The notes: generated from the letters alone by a model not told the origin. A DNA stretch of 64,000 nucleotides from Streptomyces sp. AC1-42W (GCF_003248355.1 NZ_QKWY01000001.1:2934001-2998000), one strand, 5' to 3'. Numbered from the stretch's first letter, positions 44,957-55,888 are shown. Made by a program: numbers and translations.

Positions 44957-47101
44957 GTGAGCAGCGAGAACGAGCGGTCCGGCGAATCCGGCGCGGGGGA
45001 GCCGGAACAGCTCGCGCTGATCCGGGAGACCGTGCGCCGGGCCAAGGCGCCGCGCGCCAAACCGCGCACCTGGCGCGGGGCCGCGCTCGCCGACGAGCTG
45101 CCCGTCGCCCGCGTCCTGGTCAACAAGGGGGCGCTCCACCTCGACCAGTACTTCGACTACGCGGTCCCCGCCGGGCTGGACGCCGACGCCCAGCCCGGTG
45201 TGCGGGTACGGGTCCGGTTCGGCGCCGGGGGCCGCAATGTGCGCGGCGGCCGGCGCGAGGGCGGCGGGCTCGTCGACGGCTTCCTCGTCGAACGGCTGGC
45301 CCGGTCCGACTACAACGGGGCGCTGGCCGCGCTCGCCTCCGTCGTCTCCCCGGAGCCCGTCCTCGGCCCCGGACTGCTCGCCCTCGCCCGCGCCGTCGCC
45401 GACCGGTACGCGGGCAGCCTCGCCGACGTCCTCCAGCTCGCCGTCCCGCCGAGGAACGCGCAGGCCGAGTCCCGGCCGTCCCCCGCCCCCCTGCCCGCCC
45501 CCGCCCGCCCCGCCCCCGGCACCTGGGAGCGGTACGAACAGGGGCCCGCGTTCCTGTCCGCGCTGGCCGGCGGGGGCGCCCCCAGGGCCGTGTGGACCGC
45601 GCTGCCCGGACCGCACTGGCCGGCCGAGATCGCGACGGCCGTCGCCGCCACCCTCTCCGCCGGGCGCGGCGCTCTCGTCGTCGTCCCCGACGGCCGCTCC
45701 GCCGCACGGGTCGACGCCGCGCTCACCGCGCTCCTCGGAGAGGGCCGGCACGCCCTGCTGACGGCCGGCTCCGGACCGGGCAGGCGCTACCGGGAATGGC
45801 TCGCCGTGCGGCGCGGCTCCGTCCGGGCCGTCGTGGGGACCAGGGCCGCGATGTTCGCGCCCGTCACCGACCTCGGGCTCGTCGTCGTCTGGGACGACGG
45901 CGACTCCAGCCACAGCGACGACCGCGCCCCCTTCCCCCATGTCCGCGAGGTCCTGGAACTGCGGGCCACGCACGGCCGCTGCGCGTTCCTGCTCGGCTCC
46001 CTCAGCTGTACGGTCGAGGCCGCGCAGCTCGTCGAGAGCGGCTGGGCGCTGCCGCTGCGCGCCGGGCGGGAGCAGCTGCGGGCCGCGGCGCCCGTGATCC
46101 GCACCGTGGGCGACGGCGAGCTGGCGCGGGACGGGGCGGCGCGGGCCGCGCGGCTGCCCAGCCTCGCCTGGCAGACCGTCCGCGACGGGCTGCGCACCGG
46201 CCCGGTGCTGGTCCAGGTGCCCCGGCGGGGTTACGCCCCCCGGCTCGCCTGCGAGCGCTGCCGGGAGCCCGCCCGGTGCCGGCAGTGCGCGGGCCCTCTG
46301 GAGGCGCCCGACGAACGGGACCTGAACTGCGCCTGGTGCGGGCGGGCCGAGACGTCCTGGCACTGCGTGGCCTGCGGCGGGCGGCGGCTGCGCGCCCAGG
46401 TCGTGGGGGCCCGGCGCACGGCGGAGGAGCTGGGCCGGGCGTTCCCGGCGGTGCCGGTGCGGACCTCCGGGCGCGACCACGTCCTGGACGCGGTGCCGGA
46501 CCGGCCCGCGCTCGTCGTCTCCACACCGGGCGCCGAGCCGGTCGCCGAGGGCGGCTACGCGGCGGCGCTGCTGCTGGACGGCTGGGCGATGGTCGGCCGG
46601 CCCGATCTGCGCGCCGCCGAGGAGGCCCTGCGCCGCTGGACGGCCGCCGCCGCGCTGGTCCGGGGCCGGCCCGAGGGCGGCACGGTGGTCGTGGTCGCCG
46701 AGCCGACGCTGCGGCCCGTGCAGGCGCTGGTCCGCTGGGACCCGGTCGGGCACGCCCGGCGGGAGCTGGCGGAGCGGGCCGAGCTGGGCTTTCCGCCGGT
46801 GTCCCGGATGGCTTCGGTGACGGGGGCTCCGGAGGCGCTGGCCGCGTTCCTGGCGCTGGCCGGGCTGCCGCAGGACGCGGAGGTGCTGGGCCCGGTGCCG
46901 GTGCCCGCCGCGCAGCCGGGGCGGCCGCGGCGGTCCTTCGAGGCACCGCCGGGGGAGAGCTGGGAGCGGGCGCTGATCCGGGTGCCGCCGGGGAGCGGGG
47001 CCGCGCTGGCGGCGGCGCTGCGCGCGGCACGGATCGCGCGGGGCGCCGGAGGGGGCGCGGGCGCGGTGCGGGTCCGGGTGGACCCGGTGGACATCGGCTG
47101 A
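44957..47101 (+). CDS. priA: PriA-like primosomal protein lacking helicase motifs
   Basis: 714 residues. The N-terminal DNA-binding domain (about 45-150, 'VARVLVNKGALHLDQYFDYAVP') and the C-terminal region are PriA-like. The zinc-binding Cys set is clear in 'ACERCREPARCRQC' and 'CAWCG...CVACGG' (about 430-475). Where PriA should have a GxTGSGKT Walker A, the sequence reads 'LPGPHWPAEIATAV', and no DEAH box is seen. This is the known actinobacterial form, probably a replication-restart scaffold without helicase activity. The GTG at 44957 has GGAG 2-3 nt upstream. Confidence 0.88.
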   Translation: MSSENERSGESGAGEPEQLALIRETVRRAKAPRAKPRTWRGAALADELPVARVLVNKGALHLDQYFDYAVPAGLDADAQPGVRVRVRFGAGGRNVRGGRREGGGLVDGFLVERLARSDYNGALAALASVVSPEPVLGPGLLALARAVADRYAGSLADVLQLAVPPRNAQAESRPSPAPLPAPARPAPGTWERYEQGPAFLSALAGGGAPRAVWTALPGPHWPAEIATAVAATLSAGRGALVVVPDGRSAARVDAALTALLGEGRHALLTAGSGPGRRYREWLAVRRGSVRAVVGTRAAMFAPVTDLGLVVVWDDGDSSHSDDRAPFPHVREVLELRATHGRCAFLLGSLSCTVEAAQLVESGWALPLRAGREQLRAAAPVIRTVGDGELARDGAARAARLPSLAWQTVRDGLRTGPVLVQVPRRGYAPRLACERCREPARCRQCAGPLEAPDERDLNCAWCGRAETSWHCVACGGRRLRAQVVGARRTAEELGRAFPAVPVRTSGRDHVLDAVPDRPALVVSTPGAEPVAEGGYAAALLLDGWAMVGRPDLRAAEEALRRWTAAAALVRGRPEGGTVVVVAEPTLRPVQALVRWDPVGHARRELAERAELGFPPVSRMASVTGAPEALAAFLALAGLPQDAEVLGPVPVPAAQPGRPRRSFEAPPGESWERALIRVPPGSGAALAAALRAARIARGAGGGAGAVRVRVDPVDIG

Positions 47102-47107
47102 GACGGG

Positions 47108-47150
47108 CCGGCCCGCCCGGCGCGTGGACCTGGGACGCCGGGCGGGCCGG
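47108..47150. terminator. Bidirectional terminator between priA and the HTH gene
   Basis: Perfect 15-bp GC-rich inverted repeat (47108-47122 with 47136-47150), loop 13 nt, between the convergent stops at 47101 and 47177. Confidence 0.75.
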
Positions 47151-47176
47151 GTCGTGATGGACCCGGCCGGATGCCG

Positions 47177-47644
47177 TCAGCCGTTGCGGGGGCCCGGGAA
47201 GGGGCTGGGGCGGTCCGTGGGGGGCTGGGGCGTGCGCGCGGCGGGGACGGCGGGGCCGCGTTGCGGGACCACCTCCGGCTCCGCGGCCGCCTGCGAGGCC
47301 CGCCGCGCCCCGTACCGGCGGTGGACGGCCTGCTTGGTGACCCCGAGCGCGGAGCCCACCGCGTCCCAGGAGAAGCCCAGCGAGCGGTCGAAGTCCACGG
47401 CCGCCGTGACCAGCGTCTCGACGCTGTCCCGCAGTTCCTGGGCCAGTCTGACCGTGGGGGCGGGGGCCCTGCCGTAGACGACGAAGCCCGCGGAGGGGCC
47501 GGAGCGGCGCGGGCGGTAGACGTTGCCCAGTTGGGCGGTGAGCGTGCGCAGCGCGTCCACCTGCCGCCGGACCCGCTCGATGTCCCGCACCAGAAGATGC
47601 AGACTGGCCCTCGCTTGGGCGTCGTGGGTTGCGTGGTCGGCCAT
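47177..47644 (-). CDS. Small helix-turn-helix protein of unknown role
   Basis: 155 residues. The N-terminal half is helical ('[25 protein letters not shown]'). Then comes '[20 protein letters not shown]' and an HTH-like segment '[21 protein letters not shown]' (about 100-122). The tail is Pro-rich. The HTH resembles sigma-factor region 4 or AsiA-like small DNA-binding proteins, and the family recurs in Streptomyces, but I know no function. The ATG at 47642-47644 is preceded by AGAGG; the ORF continues upstream without an RBS. It is convergent to priA and divergent from fmt. Confidence 0.75.
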   Translation of the reverse strand: MADHATHDAQARASLHLLVRDIERVRRQVDALRTLTAQLGNVYRPRRSGPSAGFVVYGRAPAPTVRLAQELRDSVETLVTAAVDFDRSLGFSWDAVGSALGVTKQAVHRRYGARRASQAAAEPEVVPQRGPAVPAARTPQPPTDRPSPFPGPRNG

Positions 47645-47888
47645 GAAGAAGCCTCTCGAACCGGCGTTGAAAGGGATCGGGCCGCACCAGGGCGGCTCGC
47701 TTCGGTCAATCTCTCTTGACCAACGCCGCACCTGTGGATCTGGTCACGCTCGGGGGGCGTATGAGCACGTGCGAGGGGCGCGCGAGGACGCGTACGCCCC
47801 CCGTCCAAGACACCGCCTAGACTGGTGCGTCGCTCGTCACCGTAACGTTTCGGCCTGAGAGTCCGGCCTGAGAGGCAGTCAGCCACCC

Positions 47889-48821
47889 ATGAAGCTCGTC
47901 TTCGCCGGCACCCCCGAGGTAGCCGTTCCCGCCCTGGACGCCCTGATCGCCTCCGGCCGCCACGAGGTGGCCGCCGTCGTGACCAGGCCCGACGCGCCCG
48001 CCGGGCGCGGCAGGCGGCTGGTGGCCAGCCCGGTCGCCCAGCGCGCCGAGGAGGCCGGGATCGAGGTGCTGAAGCCCGCGAGGCCGAGGGACGAGGACTT
48101 CCTCGCCCGGCTGCGGGAGATCGCCCCGGACTGCTGCCCGGTCGTCGCCTACGGCGCGCTGCTGCCCAAGGTGGCGCTCGACATTCCGGCCAGGGGCTGG
48201 GTCAACCTGCACTTCTCGCTGCTGCCCGCCTGGCGCGGCGCCGCCCCCGTGCAGCATTCCGTGATGGCCGGCGACGAGGTGACCGGTGCCTCCACCTTCC
48301 TCATCGAGGAGGGGCTCGACTCCGGGCCCGTCTACGGCGTCCTGACCGAGGAGGTCCGGCCCACCGACACCAGCGGCGACCTGCTGACCCGGCTGGCGTT
48401 CGCCGGGGCCGGGCTGCTCGCCGCGACCATGGACGGCATCGAGGACGGCACCCTGCACGCCGTGCCCCAGCCGGCCGACGGCGTCACCCTCGCCCCCAAG
48501 ATCACCGTGGAGGACGCCCAGGTCCAGTGGTCGGCGCCCGCGCTGCGGGTGGACCGGGTCGTCCGCGCCTGCACCCCGGCCCCCGGCGCCTGGACGCTGT
48601 TCCGGGGCGAGCGGCTCAAGCTCGTCCAGGCCACCCCCGCCGTGGACCGGTCCGAGCTGGCGCCCGGCGAGCTGTCGGCCGGTAAGAACAACGTGTTCGT
48701 GGGCACCGGGTCGCACGCGGTGGAGCTGCTCTGGGTGCAGCCGCAGGGCAAGAAGCCGATGCGCGCCGCCGACTGGGCGCGCGGCGTCCGCCTCGTCCCC
48801 GGCGAGCTGCTGGGCAGCTGA
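47889..48821 (+). CDS. fmt: Methionyl-tRNA formyltransferase
   Basis: 310 residues, usual length. It formylates initiator Met-tRNA using 10-formyl-THF. The formyltransferase domain has '[13 protein letters not shown]', '[13 protein letters not shown]', the catalytic region '[17 protein letters not shown]' and 'GLDSGPV'. The C-terminal OB-like tRNA-binding domain covers about 205-305. It starts at ATG 47889 with only a weak GAGG upstream. rsmB follows after 77 bp, a common pairing. Confidence 0.96.
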   Translation: MKLVFAGTPEVAVPALDALIASGRHEVAAVVTRPDAPAGRGRRLVASPVAQRAEEAGIEVLKPARPRDEDFLARLREIAPDCCPVVAYGALLPKVALDIPARGWVNLHFSLLPAWRGAAPVQHSVMAGDEVTGASTFLIEEGLDSGPVYGVLTEEVRPTDTSGDLLTRLAFAGAGLLAATMDGIEDGTLHAVPQPADGVTLAPKITVEDAQVQWSAPALRVDRVVRACTPAPGAWTLFRGERLKLVQATPAVDRSELAPGELSAGKNNVFVGTGSHAVELLWVQPQGKKPMRAADWARGVRLVPGELLGS

Positions 48822-48898
48822 GACCGGCCGGCCCGCGGCGGGCGGGGACGTAGGCTGGGAGGGTTCGTTTCCTCACCGCCAGCGGAGCACCTTTCACT

Positions 48899-50332
48899 GT
48901 GAACGACCAGCCGCGTCGCCGTCCCGCCAAGCCGCACCGCCGCCCGAAGAAGGACCCGGTCCGCTTCCTCGCCTTCGAGGTCCTGCGGGCGGTCGACGAG
49001 CGCGACGCGTACGCGAACCTCGTCCTGCCCCCGCTGCTGAGGAAGGCCCGCGCCAAGGGCGACTTCGACCACCGCGACGCGGCCCTGGCCACCGAGCTGG
49101 TCTACGGCACGCTGCGCCGCCAGGGCACGTACGACGCGATCGTCGCCGCCTGCATCGACCGGCCGCTGCGCGAGGTGGACCCGCCGGTCCTGGACGTGCT
49201 GAACATGGGCGTGCACCAGCTGCTCGGCACCCGTATCCCCACCCACGCGGCGGTCTCCGCGAGCGTGGAGCTGGCCCGGGTGGTGCTGGGGGAGGGACGC
49301 GCCAAGTTCGTCAACGCCGTCCTGCGCAAGGTGTCCGCCGACGACCTCGACGGCTGGGTGGCGAAGGTGGCCCCCTCCTACGAGGACGACGCCGAGGACC
49401 ACCTCGCGGTCGTCCACTCCCACCCCCGCTGGGTCGTCTCCGCGCTCTGGGACGCGCTCGGCGGCGGCCGCGCCGGCATCGAGGACCTGCTCGAAGCGGA
49501 CAACGAACGCCCCGAGGTCACCCTGGTCGCCCGCCCCGGCCGCTCCACCACCGCCGAGCTCACCGCCGAGCTGGGCGAGGACAGCGCGCTGCCCGGCCGC
49601 TGGTCGCCCTACGCCGTGCGCATGGCCGAGGGCGGCGAGCCCGGCGCCCTGACCGCCGTGCGCGAGGGCCGGGCCGGGGTCCAGGACGAGGGCAGCCAGC
49701 TCGTCGCCGCCGCGCTCGCCGCCGCCCCGCTGGAGGGCACCGACGCCCGCTGGCTGGACGGCTGCGCGGGCCCCGGCGGCAAGGCGGCCCTGCTCGCCGC
49801 CCTCGCCGCCGGACGCGGCGCCGCCCTGCTCGCCGCCGAGCGCCAGCCGCACCGCGCCCGCCTCGTGGAGCGCGCGCTGACCGGCAACCCCGGCCCGTAC
49901 CAGGTGGTCACCGCCGACGGCACCCGCCCGCCGTGGCTCCCCGGCACCTTCGACCGGGTCCTGGTGGACGTGCCCTGCTCCGGCCTCGGCGCCCTGCGCC
50001 GCCGTCCGGAGGCCCGCTGGCGCCGCCGCCCCGAGGACCTGGAGGGCTTCGCGCCCCTCCAGCGCGGGCTGCTGCGCGAGGCGATCAAGGCCGTCCGCGT
50101 CGGCGGCGTCGTCGGCTACGCCACCTGCTCGCCGCACCTCGCCGAGACCCGGGTCGTCGTCGAGGACGTGCTCAAGGGCCGCGGCGGCGCGCCCGTCGAG
50201 GCGGAATGGATCGACGCCCGCCCGCTGCTGCCCGGTGTGCCCGCGCTCGGCGACGGGCCCGACGTCCAGCTCTGGCCGCATCTGCACGGCACCGACGCCA
50301 TGTACCTCGCGCTGCTGCGCCGTACCGGCTGA
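48899..50332 (+). CDS. rsmB: 16S rRNA (cytosine-967-C5)-methyltransferase
   Basis: 477 residues. The N-terminal NusB-like RNA-binding domain covers about 20-160. The C-terminal SAM-dependent domain has 'WLDGCAGPGGKAALLAAL', the conserved Cys of motif VI in 'DVPCSGLGALRR' and the catalytic Cys in 'YATCSPH'. It methylates C967 of 16S rRNA. The GTG start follows 'CACTTTCACT', with GGAG about 13 nt upstream, so the RBS is distant. Confidence 0.95.
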   Translation: MNDQPRRRPAKPHRRPKKDPVRFLAFEVLRAVDERDAYANLVLPPLLRKARAKGDFDHRDAALATELVYGTLRRQGTYDAIVAACIDRPLREVDPPVLDVLNMGVHQLLGTRIPTHAAVSASVELARVVLGEGRAKFVNAVLRKVSADDLDGWVAKVAPSYEDDAEDHLAVVHSHPRWVVSALWDALGGGRAGIEDLLEADNERPEVTLVARPGRSTTAELTAELGEDSALPGRWSPYAVRMAEGGEPGALTAVREGRAGVQDEGSQLVAAALAAAPLEGTDARWLDGCAGPGGKAALLAALAAGRGAALLAAERQPHRARLVERALTGNPGPYQVVTADGTRPPWLPGTFDRVLVDVPCSGLGALRRRPEARWRRRPEDLEGFAPLQRGLLREAIKAVRVGGVVGYATCSPHLAETRVVVEDVLKGRGGAPVEAEWIDARPLLPGVPALGDGPDVQLWPHLHGTDAMYLALLRRTG

Positions 50333-50446
50333 CCGCGCCCCCCGCGCCGGGGCGGAACACCGCTCTTGCTCGAACCGTAATGATCCTGTGAGGCTTTGGA
50401 GCGCACCGGGGCGGGGAAGTGACGCAGAACATGGCAGTCTTGGCCC

Positions 50447-51130
50447 ATGGCCCAGATCAACCCGAGTATTCTCTCCGCCGACTTCGCGCGCCTCGCCGAC
50501 GAGGCGAAGGCCGTCGAAGGCGCCGACTGGCTCCATGTCGACGTCATGGACAACCACTTCGTGCCCAATCTGACCCTCGGCGTTCCGATCGTGGAATCGC
50601 TCAGCAGGGCCACGGACACGCCGCTGGACTGCCACCTCATGATCGAGGACGCGGACCGCTGGGCGCCCCAGTACGTCGAGGCCGGGGCCGGGTCGGTCAC
50701 CTTCCACGCCGAGGCCGCCGCGGCCCCCGTCCGGCTGGCGCGCGAGATCCGCGCCAAGGGCGCCCGCGCCTCCATGGCGCTCAAGCCGGCGACGCCCGTC
50801 GAGCCGTACGAGGACCTGCTCCCCGAGCTCGACATGCTGCTGATCATGACCGTGGAACCGGGCTTCGGCGGCCAGGCGTTCCTGGACATCATGCTGCCCA
50901 AGATCCGGCGCACCCGTGAACTGATCTCCAAGCACGGCCTCGACCTGTGGCTCCAGGTGGACGGCGGGGTCTCCGAGTCGACCATCGAGCGCTGCGCCGA
51001 GGCGGGCGCCGACGTCTTCGTGGCCGGCTCCGCCGTCTACAACGCCGCCGACCCGGCCGCCGCCGTGCGGTCCCTGCGGGCCAAGGCCGAGGGAGCCATC
51101 GGGGCGGCCGGCTGGGGCTGCGCGCACTGA
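50447..51130 (+). CDS. rpe: Ribulose-phosphate 3-epimerase
   Basis: 227 residues, a TIM barrel. It interconverts ribulose 5-phosphate and xylulose 5-phosphate in the pentose phosphate pathway. Family marks are '[16 protein letters not shown]', '[14 protein letters not shown]', '[10 protein letters not shown]' and '[10 protein letters not shown]', with conserved metal-binding His and Asp residues. No RBS is seen before the ATG, so it may be leaderless. It is followed by a SorC-type regulator in the same direction. Confidence 0.95.
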   Translation: MAQINPSILSADFARLADEAKAVEGADWLHVDVMDNHFVPNLTLGVPIVESLSRATDTPLDCHLMIEDADRWAPQYVEAGAGSVTFHAEAAAAPVRLAREIRAKGARASMALKPATPVEPYEDLLPELDMLLIMTVEPGFGGQAFLDIMLPKIRRTRELISKHGLDLWLQVDGGVSESTIERCAEAGADVFVAGSAVYNAADPAAAVRSLRAKAEGAIGAAGWGCAH

Positions 51131-51214
51131 GCCCCCGCGGCGCGGACACGGGCACAGGAGTCGTCCGGGCCAAGAGCAGATGAACGGGGTCCGACGGGAC
51201 CGGTCAGGGATCGT

Positions 51215-51241
51215 CGTATCTGACAGGATGAACGACGTATC
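51215..51241 (+). promoter_or_regulatory. Phased CGTATC direct repeats upstream of the SorC-type regulator
   Basis: CGTATC at 51215-51220 and 51236-51241 are exactly 21 bp apart, two helical turns, 30 bp before the chosen start. This suits binding of an oligomeric regulator, perhaps autoregulation. It is inference only. Confidence 0.3.
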
Positions 51242-51271
51242 AAGAGCGTGAACAGCAGTGAGGAGAACGCG

Positions 51272-52297
51272 GTGTCTGCAATGTCGGCGGGCCGGTCCGC
51301 CCTGCGGATGGGGCCCGCGGAGCTGGTGCAGGCGGCGGCCATGGCCCGCCGCTTCTACCTCGAGGGCAAGTCCAAGATCCAGATCGCCGAGGAGTTCGGC
51401 GTCAGCCGTTTCAAGGTCGCGCGCGTCCTGGAGACCGCACTGGAGCGCGACCTCGTACGGATCGAGATCCGCGTCCCGGCGGAGCTGGACGCCGAGCGCT
51501 CCGACGCGCTGCGGGCCCGTTACGGGCTGCGCCACGCGGTGGTCGTCGAGTCCCCGGCGGAGGAGCAGGACGACGCGGCCGACCCGGAGAACCTGGGCGA
51601 GGTCGCGGCCGATCTGCTCGGCGAACTGGTGACCGAGGGCGATGTGCTCGGGCTGGCCTGGGGCCGCTCCACCATCCACATGGCCGCCGCCCTCGACCGG
51701 CTGCCGCCGTGCACGGTCGTGCAGCTCACCGGGGTGTACGACGCGGGCACCGCCGAGCGCGGTTCGGTGGAGGCGGTGCGGCGCGCGGCCCAGGTCTCCG
51801 GCGGCGAGGCCCACCCGATCTACGCGCCGATGCTGCTGCCGGACCCGGCGACGGCCGCCGCGCTGCGCCACCAGACCGGGATCGCCCGCGCCTTCGAGTA
51901 CTTCGACAAGGTGACGGTGGCGGCCGTCTCCATCGGTTCCTGGGAGCCGGGTATCTCCACGGTGCACGACATGCTCTCGGACGAGGAGCGCCGGCACTAC
52001 GCCTCGCTCGGTGTGGCCGCGGAGATGTCGGCCCATCTGTTCGACGCGGAGGGCCGCCGGGTCGGCCGGGACCTCGGTGAGCGGTGCATCACCGTCGAGG
52101 CGGACCGGCTGCGCCGGATTCCGGAGGTCGTGGCCATCGCGGGCGGGCAGCGCAAGGCCGCCGCGATCGGCGCGGTGCTGCGCTCGGGACTGGTCACCAG
52201 CCTGGTGACGGACACGGCCGCGGCGGACTACCTGCTGACGGAGTCCGGGGCCCCGCGCCGGCCGGCCCTGGAGCGGGCCGACCCGGACGGCGACTGA
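51272..52297 (+). CDS. SorC/DeoR-type sugar-binding transcriptional regulator
   Basis: 341 residues. An N-terminal HTH (about 22-58, 'YLEGKSKIQIAEEFGVSRFKVARVLE') precedes a sugar-binding domain of the SorC/CggR type (about 75-335), with 'LGLAWGRSTIHMAAAL', 'VQLTGVYDAG' and 'AIAGGQRKAAAIGAVLRSG'. Such proteins sense phosphosugars or polyols. No sugar uptake genes are next to it; rpe is upstream. The GTG at 51272 has GAGGAG 6 nt upstream; another in-frame GTG at 51248 lacks an RBS. Confidence 0.88.
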   Translation: MSAMSAGRSALRMGPAELVQAAAMARRFYLEGKSKIQIAEEFGVSRFKVARVLETALERDLVRIEIRVPAELDAERSDALRARYGLRHAVVVESPAEEQDDAADPENLGEVAADLLGELVTEGDVLGLAWGRSTIHMAAALDRLPPCTVVQLTGVYDAGTAERGSVEAVRRAAQVSGGEAHPIYAPMLLPDPATAAALRHQTGIARAFEYFDKVTVAAVSIGSWEPGISTVHDMLSDEERRHYASLGVAAEMSAHLFDAEGRRVGRDLGERCITVEADRLRRIPEVVAIAGGQRKAAAIGAVLRSGLVTSLVTDTAAADYLLTESGAPRRPALERADPDGD

Positions 52298-52323
52298 CCC
52301 CTCCGGACGGAGGATACGACGGA

Positions 52324-52363
52324 CATGAGGGAGGGGCGGCCGTACGGCCGCCCCTCCCTCATG
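52324..52363. terminator. Perfect 40-bp palindromic bidirectional terminator
   Basis: An uninterrupted 40-bp perfect palindrome (20-bp arms centred between 52343 and 52344), midway between the convergent stops at 52297 and 52374. Confidence 0.85.
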
Positions 52364-52373
52364 CGCACGGTGG

Positions 52374-53399
52374 TCAGTCCTGCGGGGTGACGCCCAGCAC
52401 CGTGGCCTCCAGATACTGTTCCGGCCGGTCGTACTGGCTGACGTCGGCCGGGTTGTAGCGGGGCGTCTGCCCGGACCAGTCGAGGTTGCCGCGCATCCAG
52501 CTGCGCATCCCGTCGAGGTACGGCTCCAGCATCGGCGCCAGCTGCGGGTAGGCGTCGAGCAGTTCGGCCTCCGCCGTCAGGAAGCGCTCCGTCTCCCCGG
52601 CGATCTGCGCGCAGACGTGTTCCAGCGCCCGCTGCTTGTCGAGGCCGCGGTGGTGGCGGACCAGGTGGACGAGGTTGTGGATCTCGCCGAGCACCTGCTC
52701 CTTCTCGTAGGAGTACACGTCATTGGCCCACGACACATGGTTGCAGGACGACTCCAGGGCCGTGATGAACCGGGGGTCGTTGTGGATCGACTGGGGCGCC
52801 TCGATGCCGGCGACGATTTCTATGAGGTCCATGCAGACGAGGATCGCGCCGGTATGGCGGCGCTTCTCGATGTACAGCTCCTCGGACGGCACTATGCCCG
52901 CCGCGCGGTTCCCGGCCTCCCACGTCGTGGTGGTGGTGAGGTACTTGCGCAGATGCCAGGCGAACCGGCGCCGCCAGTGCACCGCCGCGGTCGGCGTGGT
53001 GCGCTGCCACAGGTCGATGAGGGCGACCACGGCCGCGGGCACCTTCTCGTTCGCCAGGACCCCGGTCCGGGTGCCCTCGACGACCGACAGCATCAGCGCG
53101 ACGACGTCCCGGACGCGCTCGGGGCTGCGTCCGAGGTGGCCGTCGTCGAGCTGGTCGTCCACGAGGAAGAGCCAGACGAACCAGTCGGCGACGAGTTCGA
53201 GATGCTCACTGTCGGCGGTCGGATGGACCATGCTGACGAATGCGCCGAAGTCGGCCTGCTCGAATCGCTCCCGGGCCGAATCCCGGTGCACCAGGCCGGT
53301 GTCGCGAGTCCAGGTGTCCAGATGTCGGCGTACGTGATCGACATGCGGATTCATCCGCTGGGGGAACGGGCAGTAAATGTCCGGAAGTTTGTTCTCCAC
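52374..53399 (-). CDS. Class I terpene cyclase, product unknown
   Basis: 341 residues, the size of a bacterial sesquiterpene synthase. The Asp-rich Mg-binding motif is DDQLD at 81-85. The NSE triad is intact as N226, S230 and E234 in NDVYSYEKE, and 'RRHTGAIL' (about 185-192) supplies the pyrophosphate-sensing Arg. The N-terminus 'LPDIYCPFPQRMNPHVD' resembles the geosmin-synthase type, but there is only one domain. It should cyclise an isoprenyl diphosphate, most likely FPP; the product cannot be read from sequence. No P450 or prenyltransferase lies beside it. Confidence 0.9.
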   Translation of the reverse strand: MENKLPDIYCPFPQRMNPHVDHVRRHLDTWTRDTGLVHRDSARERFEQADFGAFVSMVHPTADSEHLELVADWFVWLFLVDDQLDDGHLGRSPERVRDVVALMLSVVEGTRTGVLANEKVPAAVVALIDLWQRTTPTAAVHWRRRFAWHLRKYLTTTTTWEAGNRAAGIVPSEELYIEKRRHTGAILVCMDLIEIVAGIEAPQSIHNDPRFITALESSCNHVSWANDVYSYEKEQVLGEIHNLVHLVRHHRGLDKQRALEHVCAQIAGETERFLTAEAELLDAYPQLAPMLEPYLDGMRSWMRGNLDWSGQTPRYNPADVSQYDRPEQYLEATVLGVTPQD

Positions 53400-55174
<1,775 letters not shown>

Positions 55175-55184
55175 CCGCCGCACC

Positions 55185-55217
55185 CCCGGGGCCCCGATCC
55201 GCCGGACGGGCCCCGGG
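55185..55217 (+). terminator. Hairpin terminator after guaB1
   Basis: Perfect 10-bp GC-rich inverted repeat (55185-55194 with 55208-55217), loop 13 nt, 10 nt after the guaB1 stop. Confidence 0.6.
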
Positions 55218-55309
55218 CCGTGTTCTACTGCCGGGGGCGGCACGCGTCGTCCCCGGCACAGCCGTGCCCGGCTCCGCCCGCGCCACCGCAGAGAAGTGAC
55301 CCGTACGAC

Positions 55310-55765
55310 GTGCGACTGAACGACCTGGACGAGCGCATCGTCCACGCCCTGGCCGAGGACGCCCGCCGCTCCTACGCCGACATCGGCTCGATCATCGGCC
55401 TGTCCGCGCCCGCCGTGAAACGCCGCGTGGACCGGCTGCGCGCCGAGGGTGCCATCACCGGGTTCACCGTGCGGGTGGACCCGGCCGCGCTCGGCTGGGA
55501 GACCGAGGGCTACATCGAGATCTACTGCAGCCGCAACACCTCCCCGGAGTCCATCAAGCAGGGCCTCGCCCGCTACCCCGAGGTCGCCTCCGCCTCCACC
55601 GTCACCGGCGACGCCGACGCGCTCGTCCAGGTCTTCGCCGCCGACATGCGCCACTTCGAACAGGTCCTGGAGCGCATCGCGGGCGAACCGTACGTGGAGC
55701 GCACCAAGTCGGTCCTGGTGCTCTCGCCGCTGCTCCGGCGTTACTCCTCGGGCTCACCGGGCTGA
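55310..55765 (+). CDS. Lrp/AsnC family transcriptional regulator
   Basis: 151 residues. The N-terminal winged HTH covers about 3-55 ('LDERIVHALAEDARRSYADI', 'LSAPAVKRRVDRLRAEGAI'). A C-terminal RAM ligand-binding domain (about 65-140) carries 'VASASTVTGDADALVQVFA'. Lrp/AsnC proteins usually sense an amino acid and control its metabolism. It lies 164 bp before a DavA-like amidase and a DavB-like monooxygenase, so it is the obvious candidate regulator. The GTG at 55310 starts the recognisable domain; GAGAAG is 13 nt upstream, rather far. Confidence 0.88.
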   Translation: MRLNDLDERIVHALAEDARRSYADIGSIIGLSAPAVKRRVDRLRAEGAITGFTVRVDPAALGWETEGYIEIYCSRNTSPESIKQGLARYPEVASASTVTGDADALVQVFAADMRHFEQVLERIAGEPYVERTKSVLVLSPLLRRYSSGSPG

Positions 55766-55790
55766 CCCCGCGCGGCACGGACCGGGGGCA

Positions 55791-55858
55791 CGCAACGAAT
55801 CGCCGCATCCCGCCCGAACCGCGCAACGGATCGGCCGTCGATGCGCAACGGTCGCCGC
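55791..55858 (+). repeat. Three direct repeats of a CGCAACGnnTCG motif (candidate operator)
   Basis: Copies at 55791-55806, 55822-55836 and 55844-55858 share CGCAACG followed by TCGCCGC or TCGGCC. They are spaced 31 and 22 bp apart, and the last copy ends where a putative -35 begins. This is the layout of a multi-site operator, possibly for the adjacent Lrp-type protein. Confidence 0.5.
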
Positions 55859-55888
55859 TTGTCCGGGCCGAATCGCGGAACGTACCGT
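55859..55888 (+). promoter_or_regulatory. Candidate promoter of the amidase-monooxygenase pair
   Basis: TTGTCC (55859-55864) and TACCGT (55883-55888) with an 18-nt spacer. Transcription would begin near 55894, 36 nt before the amidase ATG. The three direct repeats lie immediately upstream. Confidence 0.5.
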
